From positions 273,686 through 337,685 of the forward strand of contig ML680047.1 of NCBI GenBank assembly GCA_007922225.1: a stretch of 64,000 nt of DNA, written 5' to 3'. Source of the stretch: Emydura subglobosa. Its lineage: Eukaryota > Chordata > Testudines > Chelidae. Both the position numbers and the translations under genes were made by a program. Below, piece by piece: positions 1 to 11,852 of this stretch (its first letter is position 1; the number at the start of each line of letters is the position of its first letter). The notes below the pieces were generated by a model. The model was given only the letters and a program-made list of their open reading frames with translations, ran no database searches and had not been told where the DNA came from.

Positions 1-362
1 GAGAGCCCAATTTGACACACATTCGGTGTTCAGCACCTCTGAAAATCAGGCCCTAGGTCAGGCTCCCAAAACCAAAAGTCACTTTGAAAATGTTGGCTTT
101 AGCTCCCTTAATCTTCCCTCATAAGCAGAGGATTCCCACGTGTTCAGTGATACACTGGACCTATATTCTGAAGTAAGGCTCCTGTTTCCTGTAGCATAAT
201 GATGCTGGATACTGCAGCACATTGAAATTTATGCAGCAGCTACAAGTAAATTCTAAATAGGGGAAGTAGGTGGGCTGGGGGGAGATGGCAACTGAATTAA
301 CCATGAAACGGAATAATCCGCACCATATTATCTGTTGTTTGTGTTTAAATTAAATCTTTAAG

Positions 363-545
363 TCTCAGACTTCTCCATGCCCCGGATCTCTCTGGCATTC
401 CATCACTCTGCCCTCTAGGCCCAGGACATGCTCCCCACCCCAACAACCTGTCACACCACCCTCTAGGCCCAGGACACTCTCGCCTCCCCATCCTATCACA
501 TTGCCCTTGATCTGGGATGCTCCCCTCACCATCCTTATCCTCATC
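363..545. repeat. C-rich tandem repeat, about 48-bp unit
   Basis: A unit beginning with CCCTCTAGGCCCAGGACA recurs at about 411 and 459, a period of 48 bases, with a diverged third copy near 503 and perhaps a partial one before 411. This is a short decayed minisatellite of three to four units. The reading frames across it are by-products of the repeat. Confidence 0.6.
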
Positions 546-2685
546 TACCAGGAGACCTATCCCTCCACTATGTAACCCTATTAAAAACAAAAACAATATT
601 AAAGCTATGTTGAGAATGTTAAATGTGCATGGTTCATCACTTTACAGTCAGCAAATTCCAGCGTTAAGGTTTCTCATGCCTTTACAGTGCCCCAACCCCA
701 TGAGTCTGCACCATTATGACACAAGCTTTACTTACCTCATATACCATTAATATCCTATCATAAAAACATTTTCTACAGCTTTAGATACACAAGTGTACCA
801 TTTATATAGCTTTCCCCCAATTTTTGCATACTTATTTTCATTGTCACAACAGATCAGCGTTTCTGTATTGACATGCTTTTTATATGATAGGTTCCTGTCT
901 CCTAAAGGTCTGTATTTTTATATTTCAGGCAGCAGCTATTTATTTACAGTTTCTTTTCAAAACAGCAATTCAGGGAATGAAACAGTAAACTAGAAAGCTG
1001 GCTTAGCTGCAAATTTAGGTGATTTACTTATGCCAGAAATTCTTGCTATTCCTCTTTGATGTTATGCTTCATCTGTAAAATACTGTATAACAGCTTACTG
1101 TACACTTTTCATATAAATGATTATAATGGACTCTGTCTGGCACACACAGAATAGTAAACAGGCAGTTGGTTAGAATAGAAACACGCAGACAAACTTGTCA
1201 CTACCATTCACGCTACAAAATAAAAATAAAAATTAGATGCCTATTTAGCAAAGCACATGCTTTAAGTACTGAGAGTTAACTTCTCTATCTAGGATTTTAT
1301 TCTGCCACCATCATCATAGGATCTGAGTGCCTTCCACGAAAAGAATCAACAGCCAACTCCTTACTAGACTTCATGGAGACTCTGGCTCTCCTCCCTTTTG
1401 AGGGTAAGAACTCTACTTGTGCATGTGCTTAAGTGTTTTGCTGAATCAGGTCCCTGAAATATATCCACTGACAAAAACCTTGGTTAACACAGAATTAAGG
1501 ATGCCCAGGGGTATTTCATGCCTTTTCAGAAGAACGAGTTCAGCAAAACTCAAACCTCTGAAAATCAGGAAATAACTAGTTATGGTACACACCAACGCAA
1601 CCTTAGCTTGGCCCCACTACAGCTGGCAATAATCACTAGGCATTACCTGCATGCGCTCAAGCTGCATTCATTGTGGTGCGTGTAGCTGTGCTGAATGCTG
1701 GAGTGATTAGCTGGCACAGTATGGCAGAGCTGTGGTTGTGATATGAGGTGATCTGGGGAGCTTTGTGCCTCAGAGGCAGGGTGGTATCTGAGCACCTGTC
1801 TTCTTGTAATGCCTCCCCCCATGTGTGCGATGGAAGGAAACAGGTGTATGTATACCTCGAGGAATGTAGTTTGCCTTATTTCAGAGCTGAGTTACATAGT
1901 GTGCGTTATTAGCTGGGCACAGGAGACTTCCTCCTCTTAAGAAGCTCTGAATCAAGAATTCCTTGACTCAGTTCCATTTTTCAGAAAACATGATTATATT
2001 ATCCTAATGATCTTTCATCTTCCCTCTAGTTAATCAATGCTAATTGATTAATCCGTGGTGGTGCTCTGCTATAATAATAATCCCTTCTGTGGAGAAGTAG
2101 CAACATGCAATCGTTCTCACATATTTGCATAGAGCATGTGTCATTTACTACCTTTCAGAAAACAGTTTGAGCCCCTTCAGAATTACCTGCTGTACTCTAA
2201 TTACATTTCCCAAAAGTTAAAAAATCCAAAACAAAAAACCTTGGCACAGGCAGATAGTAGCAACATGCCCACAGATCACTCTGCTTTCTGCCAAGTTTGG
2301 GTTTAAATTTACAGTGCATTGGTAGAGCTCAGATTCAGAGGCCACACGTCCCCTTGAGCCAATTTGGTCATGTGCAAACAGGCTGGGTGAAAAGCTCTTG
2401 GCTAGTCTTTCTGCACACATGTACTGCAATCTGTTTAGTGCATCACTGTTTAGTAAGTACAAGCCTAGACAGCTTTGCTCTTATTTTAATAAGGTTTGCA
2501 ATATTGCTTCCCCAAAGAGGCAGTAAGTGCCATGCACTAGCTGAGATAAATACTGAGCAATGGAAATCAGTTGGGAGATGACCAGAGCTGTGATTTGAGC
2601 CCACCTGTGTGCAAAAACCATTGGTAGAATGTGGATTTTGTGAAATGCTGGTCTGTTTGTGGGAGGTGGGAAGGTGTTGTATCTC
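546..2685. other. Unassigned AT-rich non-coding DNA
   Basis: No conserved reading frame, recognisable repeat or RNA gene is visible. The open frames are short, lack family motifs and occur on both strands equally. It may hold old repeats too decayed to name by eye. Confidence 0.5.
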
Positions 2686-2835
2686 ATAGGAATATAGGAC
2701 TGGAAGGGGCCTCCTGAGTCGTGGAATCCAGTCCCCAGCTATGACAAGCAATGCCATCGTACCATCCCGTTTGTGAATTTATCAAGCTCCATTTTACAAG
2801 TTAGGTTACTTGCTCAACTTACACCAAATCTGGCT
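2686..2835 (-). mobile_element. CR1 LINE 3'-end fragment
   Basis: The stretch around 2,690-2,735 (ATAGGACTGGAAGGGGCCTC, then a 'gaatccagtcccc' block) is the complement of the conserved CR1 3' untranslated end. The sequence after it, to about 2,835, also reads like CR1. Only the tail remains, as expected of a 5'-truncated LINE copy. The right-hand limit is approximate. Confidence 0.65.
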
Positions 2836-3838
2836 CACTAATCCTACCCTGAATCCCCAGGAGGAACAGCAAATTTTAAAGCAACCCACGTAAGTATGTG
2901 AATTTTAGTTTGAGCACTTAGAAGAGCCACCCTTTAAACAGGAAAGAGTTCTCAACAGCAGTGTTGGGGCTCTGCTATACTATATGGTGTAGAATCTTAA
3001 ACTGCTCAGCCTCTCCCAAAACAGTCCTGAATTTAGCAGAGCAGTTTGCATAAAATACACACATTTGTGATAAATTTAGGGAAGTTTTATGGGCCATTCT
3101 ATAGTTATCTGGAGAACACTTTCCATGTGTCACTCTAGTCCTAAGAGATGCAGCTCAGACACGGACAGAAATGAGGAAGTCTCTTTTAGGGGAAGAGTGT
3201 AACCATCTGGGATTAAGTACCTATGGGGGGAATGCCCAACATTAAGGTTTACATACAACCCCTGAATCTGCCCTGCCAGCCTTCCATGCAAGGAATAAAA
3301 GGCAAAGGAGGGAGGAAGCTGAGCGATAAGTAGTGAGAAAAACCTGACTACTGTAGCCTATAGGACTAGCCTGATTGCTTGCATATATCTTTCCTTATAG
3401 ATTTAAGTATTGTTGTTTTATTATAATAGAGTCATAGATTCATAATAAAGTATTGTAGCTGTAATGCAAGGTACCTACAGGCCACACCCCGTATGAAAGC
3501 TAAGCAGTTAGCATATGTATGTTCGGGACCTTTGGTCCAGATAAGTAATGATGAGTTAAAGGATAAGACATATGGTTATAACCTTTACTCTAGATAAGTC
3601 AGGAGGCATCAAAACAGGGGGGCTGTCTCAGGTTATGCCCTGAGTAAACTTCACAGGTACACCACAGAACCCACAAAAAGGGCCAGAAATAACAAAGGTG
3701 AAATAAATGAACCCTCTGGAAAGGATGTGGATATGTCATTAATAACACCAACCTGCCAGCCTATAGAATAAGTGCACCCTAATAGTCTGGGGGTGAAGAA
3801 TCCAAGTTTGGACTTCAAAGGACCCATATTGCTCAGGG

Positions 3839-3844
3839 TATAAG
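3839..3844 (+). promoter_or_regulatory. TATA-like box of LTR copy A
   Basis: TATAAG follows the block 'CATATTGCTCAGGG' that is conserved between the two LTR copies (compare 49,761-49,766). Its position upstream of the polyadenylation signal fits the retroviral U3 promoter. Activity is not implied. Confidence 0.5.
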
Positions 3845-4186
3845 GGGCAAATCGTGTTACTTGGGGCAATCAATCATCAGCTACTCCTTCTTGAAGCCTC
3901 CTTTAGTTAGTGTATTAAGATTCCTTCGTTTATACTTAGTATTATTTGTAATGTTAGTCTCAGCCTTATAGCTCTTCGCTCTCGAGCATTGCCTACTCCG
4001 CCCCTCCACTCAAGAGTTGAGGAACCGAACATCTCTCTCAACCAGATCATCAGGGAAGGGTGTGAGTATATTAATCCAAAGCATACTGTAGAAATATATA
4101 TATCACACGAGTCTCTAAAATAAGACTGTATTATCATTATTTATTTTCTTTTAATCAATCATTTGTCTATCATTTTATGTTATCTT

Positions 4187-4192
4187 AATAAA
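4187..4192 (+). terminator. Polyadenylation signal of LTR copy A
   Basis: AATAAA sits in a block (TATCTTAATAAAAGCTTATA) conserved in copy B at 50,119-50,124. It is the expected R-region signal of the LTR. Confidence 0.55.
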
Positions 4193-4391
4193 AGCTTATA
4201 AAATTATACAAACGTGGCTATCAGTGTGAGCATTCCTGTCATGCACCCCAGGGTCCCTATAAAACTCTTCTGAGCCTGATTCCGGGACAAGAACCTCATT
4301 ATCTTCTGACCAGATCAACTGGAGAGCCTATAACCCCATTCAAATTACTAAAACACCCAAAATCAGGCCACACTACAGGTTATAATCATTT

Positions 4392-4510
4392 CTATTATGG
4401 TAGGGAGCAGAAACCCCAATCAAGGTTCAGGACCCCTCTGTGCTAGGTGCTGTACAGGCAAGTAACACAGATGACTGTTCCTGACCCAGTGAGCTCAAAA
4501 TCTGTGTGTC
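4392..4510 (-). repeat. MIR/L2-type SINE tail
   Basis: The words 'gtgctaggtgctgtacag' and the following 'tgactgttcctgacccagtgagct' match the 3' tail shared by amniote MIR/L2-type SINEs, read on the minus strand. The same tail recurs at 7,441-7,560, 17,216-17,275 and, in the other orientation, 31,606-31,725. Confidence 0.55.
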
Positions 4511-5520
4511 AGATAAAATGCAAAAGGTGGATGAAACAGACAGATGAGGTGAGAGTGAGCTGAGAGGATGAAGTAACAGTAGAGTGAACAGAAGTACAGC
4601 AAAGCAGAAGTCTTAGTCCACCACTGGCCTAATGGGAGAGATTTGTAGGCATCACAAGAAAGGCAGATTCCAAGGATGGATTTAGAGGAGGAGAAGCTGG
4701 CATCTTGACAACTCTGATTAGGAGTTTTTCCTATGCATAAGGGAGCAACATGAGGGAAAATATGGAGGTGCTTCAGGGAGAAATAGGACAGGTCAGCAAT
4801 CAGGGCTATTATCTGGCAAGTTTAACTAGATCTGATAGATCGGGTGGGGCTAAATAGGGAAGGGCCTCAAAGGCAAAGACCAGGAGCTTGTGTTTGACGG
4901 GTAGAGGACAGATGCAAAGATGGGTGATGTGACTGGAGCAGCGAGCCAGGAAGATGATAATGGCAGGAAAGTTCTGAATGAACTTGAGGGGGGCAGTGTG
5001 GCTGGCACGTAGGCCAGGGAGCAGATTACGGGAGCTGAAGTGCAAGAGGAGACGTGACCAAGAGCCCAGGCAATCTGGGCAGACAGAAAAGGCTGAATTT
5101 TTAAATAGTATGTAAACAGAAGCGACAAGACTTGGACACAACCTGGATGAGTGGGTCAAAACAGAAGAACAAGTCAAAGATGATACCCATGTTACAGGCC
5201 TGTGTGTCTAGGCAGATAGTGGTGTTATATATTGTCACAGAGAAATTAGAGACAGGGGAAGGTTTGGAGGCGGGGAGTGGAAATTGGAAACAAAAAACAA
5301 AAAAAAAACACTTTGCACTATATTAAACTTAAGTTGCTATCTGGACATCCAAGTAGAACTGTCCGAAAGACAAGCTGAGATTCAGCTTTGCATTGTAGAC
5401 TTGTGAGTCACCACCATTAAAATGGCATTTGTGAATCAGAGCATCTAGAGACAAGAGTGGAGAAAGAGCAGCAGAGCCGAGAATGCAGCTTTGGAGGACA
5501 CCGATTGACAGGCAAAGGTC
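4511..5520. other. Possible ancient interspersed repeat, class unknown
   Basis: The wording ('gggcctcaaaggcaaagacc', 'tgacgggtagaggacagatg') resembles an old amniote-wide interspersed repeat, but it could not be assigned to a family and no ends are visible. An A-rich patch lies at 5,290-5,311. Frames of 92 to 142 codons here overlap on both strands and have no motif. Confidence 0.25.
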
Positions 5521-6935
5521 TCCCTAGTGGTGTAAGTAGCAATCAGAAAGCATGCACAGACTGGCGACCTATTGCCCCATATATGCCAGCAGTACCCCAT
5601 ATCTCTCAAGACACCTCTGTGGCTATACACACTATGATCACTAGCCTCGCTTGCACAGTCAGAGAAAGAGCTGACAAGAAAAAGCCTAATAAAAAGCTCC
5701 AGGGGGGAAAAGAAAAGACCAAAATCCTGCGAGCCTATCTAAGACACTGCCTCCAAGAGCCTGAACACTACACTATACACCCACCTCCAGCACATCCATG
5801 GCTCCAATCCTCCACCCCAAAACAGGACAGGCCTCCTACTCAGACTGAGAGAAGCATTCAGAGAGCACCCCACCCTGCTTGCTAGGAGGATCCCTGGCTT
5901 TTGCCTACATAGATCAAGCCTTCTGTGTGGCCATTCCTTGCTACGGTGCCATAGACTGAAGAGAACAGTAAGAAGGAGACACCAGGGCAGCCGTCCATCT
6001 CATGGAGGCAAGGGATAAAGAAAGCAGCACAACAGTTCCTCCTACTAAATCTCTTCCCAAAGCAAGTGTGGTGGAGAGAAAAAGAGACTCTCCAGAGGTG
6101 GCAGCAGCATGGAGCCAGAGTCCTGTAGCGGAACTGGGATCCCGCCAGTCCTGCTGCCATGACAGCCGGAGCGGGTAAAATATCCTCTGTTGCGGGCGGG
6201 ACTGGGTGGGCAAAAACCAGACTGCAGGAATTGGTGGGAAACACTTTAAAACTTTTAATACTTACATTTAAGTGATGGATAGAAAGAGATTTGGAAGTCT
6301 ATTATAACAGGAGTTAAAGTATTTTTAACATGGTTTAAGCAAGATTTGTTTTATTTCTTTTAGTGGTAAAAATTGTGTCTGAATTCCATTTACAGACATA
6401 GTATATTAACAGACTGTGGGTTGGAGTTTTTTTAGTAGCATGGGGGAATGTCTCTCCTGCAGGATTTGTGGGATCGAAGGTTTTTGCAGATGGGAGCAAG
6501 ATAATAATGCAAGAAACAATGTGGGAGCAGGTGGGAGTGGATATTGAGGAACGGGACAGGAGTGGGATTAAAAAAATAGTCCCACGCAGGGCTCTCCATG
6601 GAGCTCCCCCTGCAGTGCTGATGACAGCTGATAAACACAGCTTCCTACTATAGCACTTCTTTCACACAGAATCTACCTTGTTGCGCGTTATATGGGTTGC
6701 AATGGAGTTTCCTCTCTTTCCTGTAACCTTTGTGACACTGTTAGTAGGGATTACTGCCATAGAGCACAGCCTTAAAGAGGGCTTAGAAATAGCACCATCT
6801 TTAATGCCTTCTCCTCAGGCACAGCAAATGTTAGACCTTCTGACTTCTTCACACTAGATGTGAAATAACACATTCCCAGCATGGCCCAATGGCTTCATCC
6901 TTAATGTAGTTACAACAGCAGCAGCATTTGCCCAC
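5521..6935. other. Unassigned non-coding DNA
   Basis: Nothing recognisable was seen. Frames on both strands at 5,882-6,244 overlap and lack domain motifs or codon conservation cues. Confidence 0.45.
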
Positions 6936-7165
6936 ATAGCACTTTATATGTTCAAAGTAATGTCCTAATTGATCATCAGAACTTCTTATTAAGTAGAGAG
7001 GGGATTATTATATCCCTATTTTACAGTTGGGGAAACTGAGGCAAAAGGAGATGCGACTTTGCCACAGTCCCACAAAGAGCCAGCAGTGGAGCTAGAATTC
7101 GAGCGCAGGACTTCCCAAGCCCCAGCTGTGCTCAATGCACTAGACAAGGCTGCCTCTTGATGTAC
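6936..7165 (-). mobile_element. MIR-type SINE
   Basis: Read on the minus strand this has the MIR core order. The diagnostic piece is the complement of the 'cctcagtttcc' block, here TTACAGTTGGGGAAACTGAG at about 7,021, followed by the 'tcccacaaagagccagcagt' and 'cgagcgcaggacttccc' blocks. Substitutions are heavy, so the copy is old. Confidence 0.75.
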
Positions 7166-7185
7166 ACCTCAGAACACCTCTCTTC

Positions 7186-7560
7186 CCTTAGTTATTATTT
7201 ATATTACCACAGTCAGGGCCATCCCTAGGGTACAGCAAATCGGGGCGACCGCCTTGGGCCCTGCGCTTTGGGGGGTCCCATGCTTCTTGCCAGGACTGCG
7301 CACTGGGACTGGGCAGCTGCAGCCCACTTCCTGGCTGGGAGCAGCAGCCTGCCACCCGGCTATGTCCAGGATCAGGCGGGAGGCTACTGCCAGAGTCCCG
7401 GCTTTGCCCCGGGCCCCACACCTCCTTAGGGACAGCCCTGATCACAGTGCCTAGGAGCCCCCGGCATGGACCAGGCTCCCACTGTGCAAAATGCTGTACA
7501 ACATGGAACAAAGAGACAGTCCCTGATCTGAAGAGCTCAGAACCTTGGATACAGCCAGAC
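7186..7560 (-). repeat. MIR/L2-type SINE tail split by a DNA transposon
   Basis: The left piece (TTATTATTTATATTACCACAG, about 7,190-7,213) and right piece (CACAGTGCCTAGGAGCCCC onward, 7,441-7,560) read as one continuous SINE tail when the 227-bp element between them is removed. The tail is therefore older than the insertion. Confidence 0.7.
7214..7440. mobile_element. hAT-type miniature inverted-repeat element (227 bp)
   Basis: The element begins CAGGGCCATCCCTAGGG and ends CCTTAGGGACAGCCCTG, which are imperfect inverted repeats of each other. It is flanked by the 8-bp direct repeat ACCACAGT / ATCACAGT (7,206-7,213 and 7,441-7,448; one mismatch). A CAGGG terminus and an 8-bp duplication are hallmarks of hAT transposons. 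It has no transposase and must have been moved by an autonomous relative. Confidence 0.85.
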
Positions 7561-8539
7561 AGGTGAGTACAAGGAAATAATGAGACAACATTGATCAGTA
7601 TGATAGGCTGCAGCCTCAGCCTATCATGAAATAATTTCCCATCTCTAGAATCATAGAAATTTCAGTGAAAGAAAAAACAAAAACAAAGGTATTTCTATTC
7701 TTGTATTCTATCTCCTTCCATAATGGAAAATCCCAGTTCTAGCTAGTCTGGTAAACTGTCTTCAACAACAATGCTAGATTCCACTGATGAAATCATAAAG
7801 CACCTCATTATGCAATATGAGGCTAACTAAACAGTACATTGTGCAATATTTTAAAATAGTGGAATTGTAACTTACGTAAAGATGCCCAGTGCTTGGGATG
7901 GGCGCTCACAAAATGAAATAAAATAAAGCAGTACAGGACAGTAATTCACAGATTCCAATGCCAGAAGGGCCGATTATAATTAACTAGTCTGATCTCCCAT
8001 ATAACACAGGCCATAAAACATCCACAAAATAATTCCTAGAGCATACATTTTAGCAGATCATCCAATCTTGATTTTAAAATTGTCAGTGATGGTGAATCCT
8101 GCTAGGATCTTATTGCTTTTCTTTTCTGAAGTTAGCTAGTACACTTACTTTGCTCAATCATCTTCCCATTTCTCCATGACTTTTTAAAAAATAACTGCCA
8201 GTCACACATCAAGTTCATTAGCCAATTCCCCTAACATGCATTTCATCTGGGTCATCTGACTGGGCTGAATGAAGGAATTTTAATCAGAATGATCCTTTTT
8301 GGCCTTAAAAACTGTCTAAACTTCTTCGAAAGATTTTTTAGGAGTAGTGCAGTATCTCTGCCTTTGTTGAGGCAACATTAATACCATGCCTTTCTTCAAA
8401 ATTAATTTACATACCGACTTTCTTCCTAGTACTTCTTCTCCCACTAATATATTTATAAAAACCCTTTCTATCCCCGTAATCCCTTGGGCAGCATTAACTC
8501 ATTACCCCTACAGAGCTGTGATAGTTTTTTCTTATCATA
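7561..8539. other. Unassigned AT-rich DNA
   Basis: No gene or clear repeat. Parts of 8,090-8,540 may be very old CR1 sequence continuous with the next feature, but I could not confirm it. Confidence 0.4.
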
Positions 8540-8734
8540 TTATACTCAGGTAGGCACTGTATAATTCTATTCTTAATGATTTTCTTGACTATTTTTCCTA
8601 GTACTGATGTTAGGTTCATTAGTTTATAATTCCCAGGATTACCTTTATCACTAAAGAAGTGTATATTGGCCATCCTTCCGTCCTTTCAATATAGAAGCTG
8701 TTTTTAATGATAAACTGCATATTTGTATTATCAG
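8540..8734 (-). mobile_element. Older CR1 fragment from the reverse transcriptase finger region
   Basis: The minus strand can be read as peptide containing GNPGNYKLMNLTSVLGKI, which resembles the conserved 'NPGNYRPVSLTSV..K' block of CR1-like reverse transcriptases. In a collinear CR1 this block belongs inside the gap of the element to the right (near 9,870), so it is a separate, older copy. A possible continuation lies at 10,340-10,385. Confidence 0.6.
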
Positions 8735-10325
8735 TTAAGAACATAACATAAAAACATAACATGACCATATTGTGTCATGGTCCATCCATCCCAGTATTCT
8801 GTCTTCCAAAAGTGGCCTATGCCATGTGCTTCAGAGGGAATGAACAGAACAGATCATCAAGTGATCCATCCCATCATCAATTCCCAGTTTCTGGCAAACA
8901 GAGGCTAGTGACACTGCAGAACATGGTTTTGCATCCCTGACCATCCTGGCTAATTGCCATTGATGGACTTATCCTCCCATGAAGTTACCCAGTTCTTTTT
9001 TTCACCCTGTTATAGTCTTGGCCTTCACAACATCCTCTGGCAAAGAATTCCACAGGCTGACTATGCTGTGTGTGAAGAAATACTTCCTTTTGTTCGTTTT
9101 AAACCTGCTGCCTATTAATTTCATTTGGTGATCCCCTAATTCTTTTGTTATGAGGAGTAAATAAATACTTCCATATTTACTTTCTCCACATCAGTACTGA
9201 TATAATAGACCTCTATCATATCCCACCTTAGTCATCTCTTTTTCAAGCTGAAAAGTCCCCATCTTATTAATCGCTCCTCATATGGAAGCTGTTCTATATC
9301 CCTAATAATTTTTGTTGCCCTTTTCTGAAACTTTTCCAATTCCAATATATCTTTTATGAGATTGGGTAACCAGATCTGCATGCAGTATTCAAGACATGGC
9401 AATATGACATTTTTTGTCTTATTATCTATCCCTTTCCTAATGATTCCCAACATTCTGTTAGCTTTTTTGACTGCTGCTGCACGTTGAGTGGATGTTTTCA
9501 TAGAACTATCCACAATGACTCCAAGATCTTTCTTGAGTGCTGACAGCTAATGTAGATCCCATCATTTTGTAGGTATAGTTGGGATTATATTTTCTAATGT
9601 GCATTACTTTACATTTATCAACACTGAATTTCATCTGCCATTTTGTTGTCCAGTCACACAGTTTTGTGAGATCCCTTTGTAACTCTTTGAAGGCTGCTTT
9701 GGACTTATCTATCTTGCGTAGTTTTGTATCATCTGCAAATTTTGCCACCTCACTGTTTACCCCTTTTTCCAGATCAGTTATGAAGGTGTTGAACAGTTCT
9801 GGTCACAGTACCGACACTTGTGGGATATCATTATTTACCTCTCTCCATTCTGAAAACTGGTACAATCTGATACAATCCGGTCCTGGTGACTTATTACTAT
9901 TTAATTTATCAATTTGTTCCAAAACCTCCTGTAATGACACTTCAACCTGGGACAGTTCCTCAGATTTGTCATCTAAAAAGAATGGCTCAGCTTTGGGAAT
10001 CTCCCTCACATCCTCAGCCATGAAGACTGATGCAAATAATTCATTTAGTTTCTCCGCAATTACCTTATCTTCCTTCAGTGCCCCTTTAGCATCTCAATTG
10101 TCCAGTGGTCCCACTGGTTGTATAGTCAGCTTCCTGGTTCTGATGTACTTAAAAAAACTGTTAATGTTATTTTTTGAGTCTTTGGTTAGCTGTTCTTCAA
10201 ATTCTTTTTTGGCCTTCCTAATCATATTTTTACACTTCACTTGCCAGAGTTTATGTTCCTTTCTATTCTCCTCAATAGTATTTAACTTGCAATTCTTAAA
10301 TTTTTAACTTCCCTTTTTAGTTCAG
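8735..10325 (-). mobile_element. CR1 LINE, 5'-truncated and internally deleted
   Basis: The element runs from its 3' end at 8,735 (A/T-rich terminal repeats) to about 10,325. It holds the linker upstream of the reverse transcriptase, part of the reverse transcriptase and a long 3' region. Around 9,860-9,885 the reading jumps from the start of the polymerase (…NSNKSPGPDCI) to the block just before the VLGP motif. The palm region with the first catalytic aspartate is therefore missing, roughly 400 bases or more by comparison with the copy at 47.7-49.1 kb. It appears to be inserted in an older CR1. Confidence 0.85.
9232..10021 (-). pseudogene. CR1 reverse transcriptase remnant
   Basis: Three minus-strand segments can be read in order. 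9,803-10,021 carries the N-terminal polymerase block with SNKSPGPD, then jumps to PQVSVL. 9,506-9,748 carries the FADDTKL box, which holds the second pair of catalytic aspartates, then the thumb region. 9,232-9,513 carries the C-terminal part (KRATKIIRD). A normal CR1 second frame encodes an endonuclease followed by a reverse transcriptase of roughly 900 residues in all. This copy lacks the endonuclease and the palm segment and has stops and frameshifts, so it cannot make an enzyme. A 242-codon plus-strand frame over it is an antisense shadow. Confidence 0.85.
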
Positions 10326-10385
10326 CCACAGTGCCTTACTCTCTAGTTCATTCAAAGCTTGCAGATTAATGCCATCTCAGTAATA

Positions 10386-11705
10386 GAGTGCACAACCACA
10401 ACGCTCACAAGCAGCCATACAACTCCAGAGGCTGTATGCAATCTTGTGAGCAGTGGATAAATGCAACAAATAGCATTTTTGTTAAAGAAACAAATTTCAG
10501 TTTCAAGCTTCCAGGAGAGTGAATGAGCAATACACTGAATACATTATTTTTTAAGTTATGCAAAAGACCTTCAAAGCATTCTTTTACAGTTTCTGAAATT
10601 CCTGAGGCTTGGGAGAAAATGTTCTGAAGCATTTGGAAAAGACCCTGCTGTTTAAAACCATTAATCCTTCTAGGTACATCTTGACAATTCAGCCCCTATT
10701 TCAGCAAGATCATCTGCTAATGAAAAAGCTTTATGGCCTCCTTCACTGAGTTATGGGCAGCCACCAGCACAATGCCAGGGAGATGGCTCAGGCATCAGAA
10801 AATCATGACACTATTTGTATAGTGGTGGATTGGTGAAGGAATCACCTGATCCATTCTTACTGTAACATTAGTTCCTAATTAAATTCTTTCTGAAAGAATT
10901 TTAAAAGGACAGAATTAAATACACATACTTACAGATGAAAGCTTGCAGAGGTGACTAAAGTACATGCTAGGATGCCAAACGGCTTTCCTCTCACTCTCTC
11001 ATCCACCCACACACATACAAGTTCTTCCCTACATATGCGTACGGCAGTGGTTAATGATGTATCAGGAGTTAGGTTATTGCATGGGGTGCCATTAATGTCA
11101 CTACAGATGACAGGAGTCTGAGGTTTACATACACTTTCCCCTCACTGTAGTCAGCAGCCAGATCTGTGGAGATTGCTCACACGCACACTGCACTCGCCAG
11201 CTCTCTGGGGATCAGCTGTGTTTTATTCCACCTAGATTCAACCTAGAGGCAGGAAGGGAAGATATAGACAGCTGTGACCCTGTGCCATTAAAAGCACCCA
11301 GTGAAACTTTTGCTCTCTGGACAGGAAGGTCAAAGATGCCCTGGGACAGCCAGGCCAGTCGGAGTTGCATGAAGTACTCATGGTAAGGAAGCGCATTAGC
11401 AAGTTGAAGATGACCTGGTCTTTTGTGCAACATACCCTTCTTCCCTCCATCCTTAGGGAATACCCTCCACCTGCCATCTAAGAACAGGAGGCAGCAAGGG
11501 AGAATTCCCCCTCTCCTTCCTTTTACACTGAGAAATGATGGGTGCCTCTGCACCTCAGCTTTAAAAGCATCAGGGCTATGTTAGGATTCTGCTTCTGCTT
11601 ACTGCACTGCCTGGGCGGGTTCTACAACTTGCAATTTCCCTGATCCCAGATGAAGGGCTTTGTCCAACCATCCTGTTTCCAAAAGGAACTTTGTACTGAA
11701 ACAGG
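10386..11705. other. Unassigned non-coding DNA
   Basis: Nothing recognisable. Frames at 11,212-11,553 overlap each other without motifs. Confidence 0.4.
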
Positions 11706-11852
11706 CAGAACAAAAGAACGGCCATACTCGGTCAGACCAATGGTCCCTCTAGCCCAATATCCTGTCTTCAGACAGAGGCCAATGCCAGGTGCTTCACAGG
11801 GAATGAACAGAACAGGTAATCATCAAGTGATCCATCCTGTCGGCCATTCCTC
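11706..11852 (-). mobile_element. CR1 3'-end fragment
   Basis: The run 'ggccatactcggtcagacca', 'cctgtcttcagacagaggcc' and 'gggaatgaacagaacagg' matches the 3' end of the same CR1 subfamily as 8,735-8,900 and 38,136-38,300. Only the tail is present. Confidence 0.8.

Larger units (their letters stand above)
3352..4372 (+). mobile_element. Solo LTR of an endogenous retrovirus-like element, copy A
   Basis: This 1,021-bp block starts TGTAG and ends CACA, with the 4-bp direct repeat CTAC on each side (3,348-3,351 and 4,373-4,376), as expected of an LTR insertion. A TATA-like box lies at 3,839-3,844 and a polyadenylation signal about 350 bp further on, the normal U3-R-U5 order. A second copy in the same orientation lies at 49,256-50,305, so this is a family, not a unique sequence. 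No internal region is attached, so the two LTRs of the original provirus probably recombined. A 4-bp duplication suits class I (gamma-like) retroviruses, but the class is inferred. Confidence 0.75.

Noticed and set aside
9579..10307. 242-codon plus-strand frame rich in serine and leucine
   Set aside because: Antisense to the CR1 reverse transcriptase relic.
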